Shown piece by piece: positions 61,918 through 64,000 of a DNA stretch of 64,000 nucleotides. Source of the stretch: Sporolactobacillus pectinivorans (GTDB lineage Bacteria > Bacillota > Bacilli > Bacillales > Sporolactobacillaceae); assembly GCF_002802965.1 (NCBI RefSeq), contig NZ_NXGA01000001.1:3443342-3507341 (forward strand), given 5' to 3'. Both the position numbers and the translations under genes were made by a program. The notes under the pieces were generated by a model. It was given only the letters and a program-made list of their open reading frames with translations. It did not search any database and was not told the DNA's origin. Every line of letters starts with the position of its first letter. Position 1 is the stretch's first letter.

Positions 61918-62037
61918 AGAACTCAGTAAAATATATCGGAACCCAAGCGATTTTATCGGAACTCAGTAAAATATATCAGAACTCAAACGATTTTATCGGA
62001 ACTCAGCAAATTATATCAGAACTCAAACGATTTTATC
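61918..62037. repeat. Six tandem 20-bp repeats
   Basis: Six contiguous 20-bp units with consensus RGAACTCA followed by about 12 AT-rich bases, in two alternating types (GTAAAATATATC and AACGATTTTATC endings), so the higher-order period is 40 bp. A degenerate seventh unit starts at 62038. There is no reading frame. It lies right after a terminator, between two plus-strand genes. The rest of 61900-62402 shows only a weak GACAC/GTGTC hairpin with a T-run on the minus strand near 62167-62189. Confidence 0.85.
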
Positions 62038-62402
62038 GGAACTTAGAAATTTCTAGTTAGCCTTTCGTAAGATCTTCCGCTTGCCGCTTAGCTATGGCTT
62101 GATCCTCTTAAAAGTGCAACAAATCGGTTAATCCACAGGTCGATTTTTTATTATTTCCCAGACAATAAAAAAAGACACCCAAATGTGTCGTTTCCGTAAA
62201 AATGGGTTCTTTCAAGCAAGGGGTAATGTGCTTGCCCCTTATAATATTATTTTAAACGACCGCTCATTATAAGTCTATATTTTTCAAAAATTTTATTGTA
62301 GTCTGAGAGCAACCGGCCGGGATATTTATGATGAAAGGATAACAATCATTCCGCAGCTGCATGACTTGTTGCCTTCCTTTTCAATAAGGAGTTGCTTTTA
62401 AC

Positions 62403-63647
62403 ATGCGAACATGGGATTTGAATCTGAAAGTCCGCCTGATTGGCGAGACGCTTTTTAACTTGCTCTTTTGGATGTATTATCCATTTCTCACCATCTATTT
62501 CAGTGACAGTTTTGGGCAAAGTGTTGCGGGTCTCCTGATGTCTGTCCCGCCTCTCGTCGGAATCATTGCGAACCTTCTCGGCGGCTACCTTTCGGATACG
62601 CTTGGACGCCGCCAGACGATGCTGCTCGGTTCATTGGTGCAGGTCGTCATATTTGCCTTGTTTGCTTTATCTTTGTCGGACTGGATAAATTATATCGCCT
62701 ATATATTAATCAGCTTCGGCCGGACGATCTACTATCCGGCAAGCTCCGCTATGGTCGCGGATCTGACTCCTGAGAAAGACCGTCGCGAGGTCTTCGCAGT
62801 TTTTCTGACGGCATTTAATATTGGTGCCGTATTGGGTCCCATGCTTGGTTCAATTTTCTTCTTTCACTACAGGAGCGAGCTGCTTTGGTCATGCACGGCC
62901 GCGGCCTTTCTTTATTTGTATGCGATATTCTTCCTGATCCGCGAGACTATGCCCGAAGCTGAATCAGGAAAAAGATTAAGTGGATCGCTGTTATCTGTTT
63001 TAAAAGCACAGATTCGGAGCTATAAAGTGATTTTTTACGATAAGGTCTTTGCACTCTTTATTCTGGCTGGCATTGTCGTGATGACTGTCATCAGGCAGGA
63101 GAATACTTATCTGCCGATTTACATCAGTGCGCATGTCCCGGAACAGGTCCTTTTTTCATGGAATGGCTGGTCACCGAATCTCGGTGGTGTCGGCGTATTT
63201 GGTTGGATGATGGGGTTGAGCGGCATCATCTTTGTTCTGTTTTCAGTTCCTGTCGCACGAATGTTTGAAAAAATCAATGACCGGACTCTGCTGATCCTCT
63301 CCATTTGTGTCGTCGGCGCCAGCCTGTTCTTGATGGGCTGCACCACGAACGTCTGGATGCTGCTCCTTCTGATGGCAACGATGTCATTCGGAGAACTGAT
63401 GCAGTCGCCCGTTTCAGACAGTTTTGTCAGCAAGTACGCACCGGCCGAAAAACGCGGCCAATATATGGGCGCCGCCACGCTGCAGAACACCATCGGCAAC
63501 TTTTTTGCACCAGTCGCGATGATCCTGTCAGGATGGGTACCCTCCAATGGTGTTTTCGGATTCATCCTGATCTGCGCATTAATCGGCGCCTTGCTCTATG
63601 GGCTGTTATTTCGTATTTTGTATGGAAAAGAAGAGAACATCAATTAA
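62403..63647 (+). CDS. MFS transporter
   Basis: A 414-residue, 12-helix major facilitator of the DHA1 drug-efflux type. The loop 2-3 motif GGYLSDTLGRRQTMLLG is intact, and helix 5 contains FNIGAVLGPMLGSIFF (antiporter motif C-like). AAGGAG lies 11 bases before ATG 62403. An eight-codon frame MTCCLPFQ (62361-62387) ends on the ribosome binding site; it has no clear initiation signal of its own, so a regulatory role is only possible. The substrate is unknown. Confidence 0.88.
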   Translation: MRTWDLNLKVRLIGETLFNLLFWMYYPFLTIYFSDSFGQSVAGLLMSVPPLVGIIANLLGGYLSDTLGRRQTMLLGSLVQVVIFALFALSLSDWINYIAYILISFGRTIYYPASSAMVADLTPEKDRREVFAVFLTAFNIGAVLGPMLGSIFFFHYRSELLWSCTAAAFLYLYAIFFLIRETMPEAESGKRLSGSLLSVLKAQIRSYKVIFYDKVFALFILAGIVVMTVIRQENTYLPIYISAHVPEQVLFSWNGWSPNLGGVGVFGWMMGLSGIIFVLFSVPVARMFEKINDRTLLILSICVVGASLFLMGCTTNVWMLLLLMATMSFGELMQSPVSDSFVSKYAPAEKRGQYMGAATLQNTIGNFFAPVAMILSGWVPSNGVFGFILICALIGALLYGLLFRILYGKEENIN

Positions 63648-64000
63648 TGTTGAACAGTAATATTAAGGTTTATTGATAATGACTTCAAGTTCGTTATAGG
63701 TGGTTAAATGTGCAAAAAACGCTCAGTTTAGCGTGTAAAAGATATTCCAAATGAAGTTGTGGGCAGCAAACATGGACTATGATGTTCTGATTTAGCGAAA
63801 AGATACAGTATTTTTGATGATGGCTGGTAAACACAAAGGCGGAATATTTCTTGATCGGCACAAGTTTCAAACTCCCGGTTCCACTAAATCTTGATTTACC
63901 AAGATTTTGGAGCAAGATTCATGCGCTTTGGCGCTCGCTAATCCCGCAGGAGTCTTGCTCCTTTGCGTCTGCTTTCTTATAAAGAAAACTTGGCAAAGTC
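63648..64000. other. Right-end intergenic region with a partial dispersed repeat
   Basis: No supported gene. At 63913-63972 lies a partial copy of the GC-rich repeat, sharing CCCGCAGGAGTCT and the preceding GCTCGCT with the copy at 60587-60703. The remainder is AT-rich and shows no promoter or hairpin I would defend. Confidence 0.5.

Noticed and set aside
62361..62387. A regulatory leader peptide for the MFS gene at 62403
   Set aside because: The eight-codon frame ends on the ribosome binding site, which is suggestive, but it has no initiation signal of its own and there is no attenuator-like structure.

Overview
This window reads as a chromosomal stretch of a low-GC Gram-positive bacterium of the Bacilli (Bacillota). 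The evidence is strong AGGAGG-type ribosome binding sites, frequent TTG and GTG starts, agmatine deiminase/N-carbamoylputrescine amidase, VanW, RpiR and LtrA families, and a GC-rich dispersed repeat of a kind common in Bacillaceae-like genomes. A Sporolactobacillus-like spore former would fit, but no rRNA or tRNA is present to prove it.

Layout. 1-10.5 kb is mostly housekeeping: a PLP lyase fragment, a YjbR protein, a small ATPase, aguA-aguB, a CopG-type regulator, a TM2 membrane protein, hypoxanthine-DNA glycosylase, VanW, a long Sel1-repeat protein and an M42 peptidase. 10.6-20.6 kb holds two decayed genes, a MarR-controlled membrane protein, an amino-acid ABC importer operon with a nitrilase-fold amidase and a class III aminotransferase under an RpiR regulator, and a serine hydrolase followed by gene debris.

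20.7-45 kb is a dense defence island. On the minus strand, read from 39.6 kb downward: an HTH regulator, a complete type I restriction-modification set (hsdM, hsdS, a 67-aa protein, hsdR), a 1383-aa STAND/NACHT-like ATPase with a C-terminal PD-(D/E)XK nuclease, a cN-I-type 5'-nucleotidase, a PLD-helicase-DUF3427 protein, a hidden type I toxin-antitoxin locus, an HNH endonuclease with a PUA/EVE-like front end, and RloA/RloB with RloB cut by an amber codon. A MutT hydrolase lies on the plus strand between the antitoxin RNA and the HNH gene. On the plus strand at 40-45 kb is an unusual pair: a sigma-70 factor followed by a RecQ-like helicase.

45-51 kb is a duplicated MerR-controlled module (a 125-aa unknown protein plus LtrA). 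The two copies are separated by a Tyr/Phe-rich leader-peptide attenuator whose efflux-pump gene was cut off after 16 codons by an IS4-like element (14-bp inverted repeats), and by a remnant of a second DUF3427 helicase. 51-64 kb returns to ordinary genes (GNAT, phosphotransferase, prolyl aminopeptidase-like hydrolase, TetR pair, ABC exporter, aldo/keto reductase, MFS) plus a stand-alone SIR2-like protein.

Most notable are (i) the sigma factor/RecQ pair, whose start codon may be non-canonical; (ii) the closely spaced STAND-nuclease/nucleotidase/PLD-helicase run; (iii) the type I toxin-antitoxin locus; (iv) the leader-peptide attenuator; and (v) two independent 65-bp insertions, each made of a 29-30 bp duplicated target plus 35-36 bp of new DNA, the footprint expected of off-target Cas1-Cas2 integration although no cas gene is in the window. 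Several genes carry single-base lesions, two of them in homopolymers, so sequencing error must be kept in mind for those.
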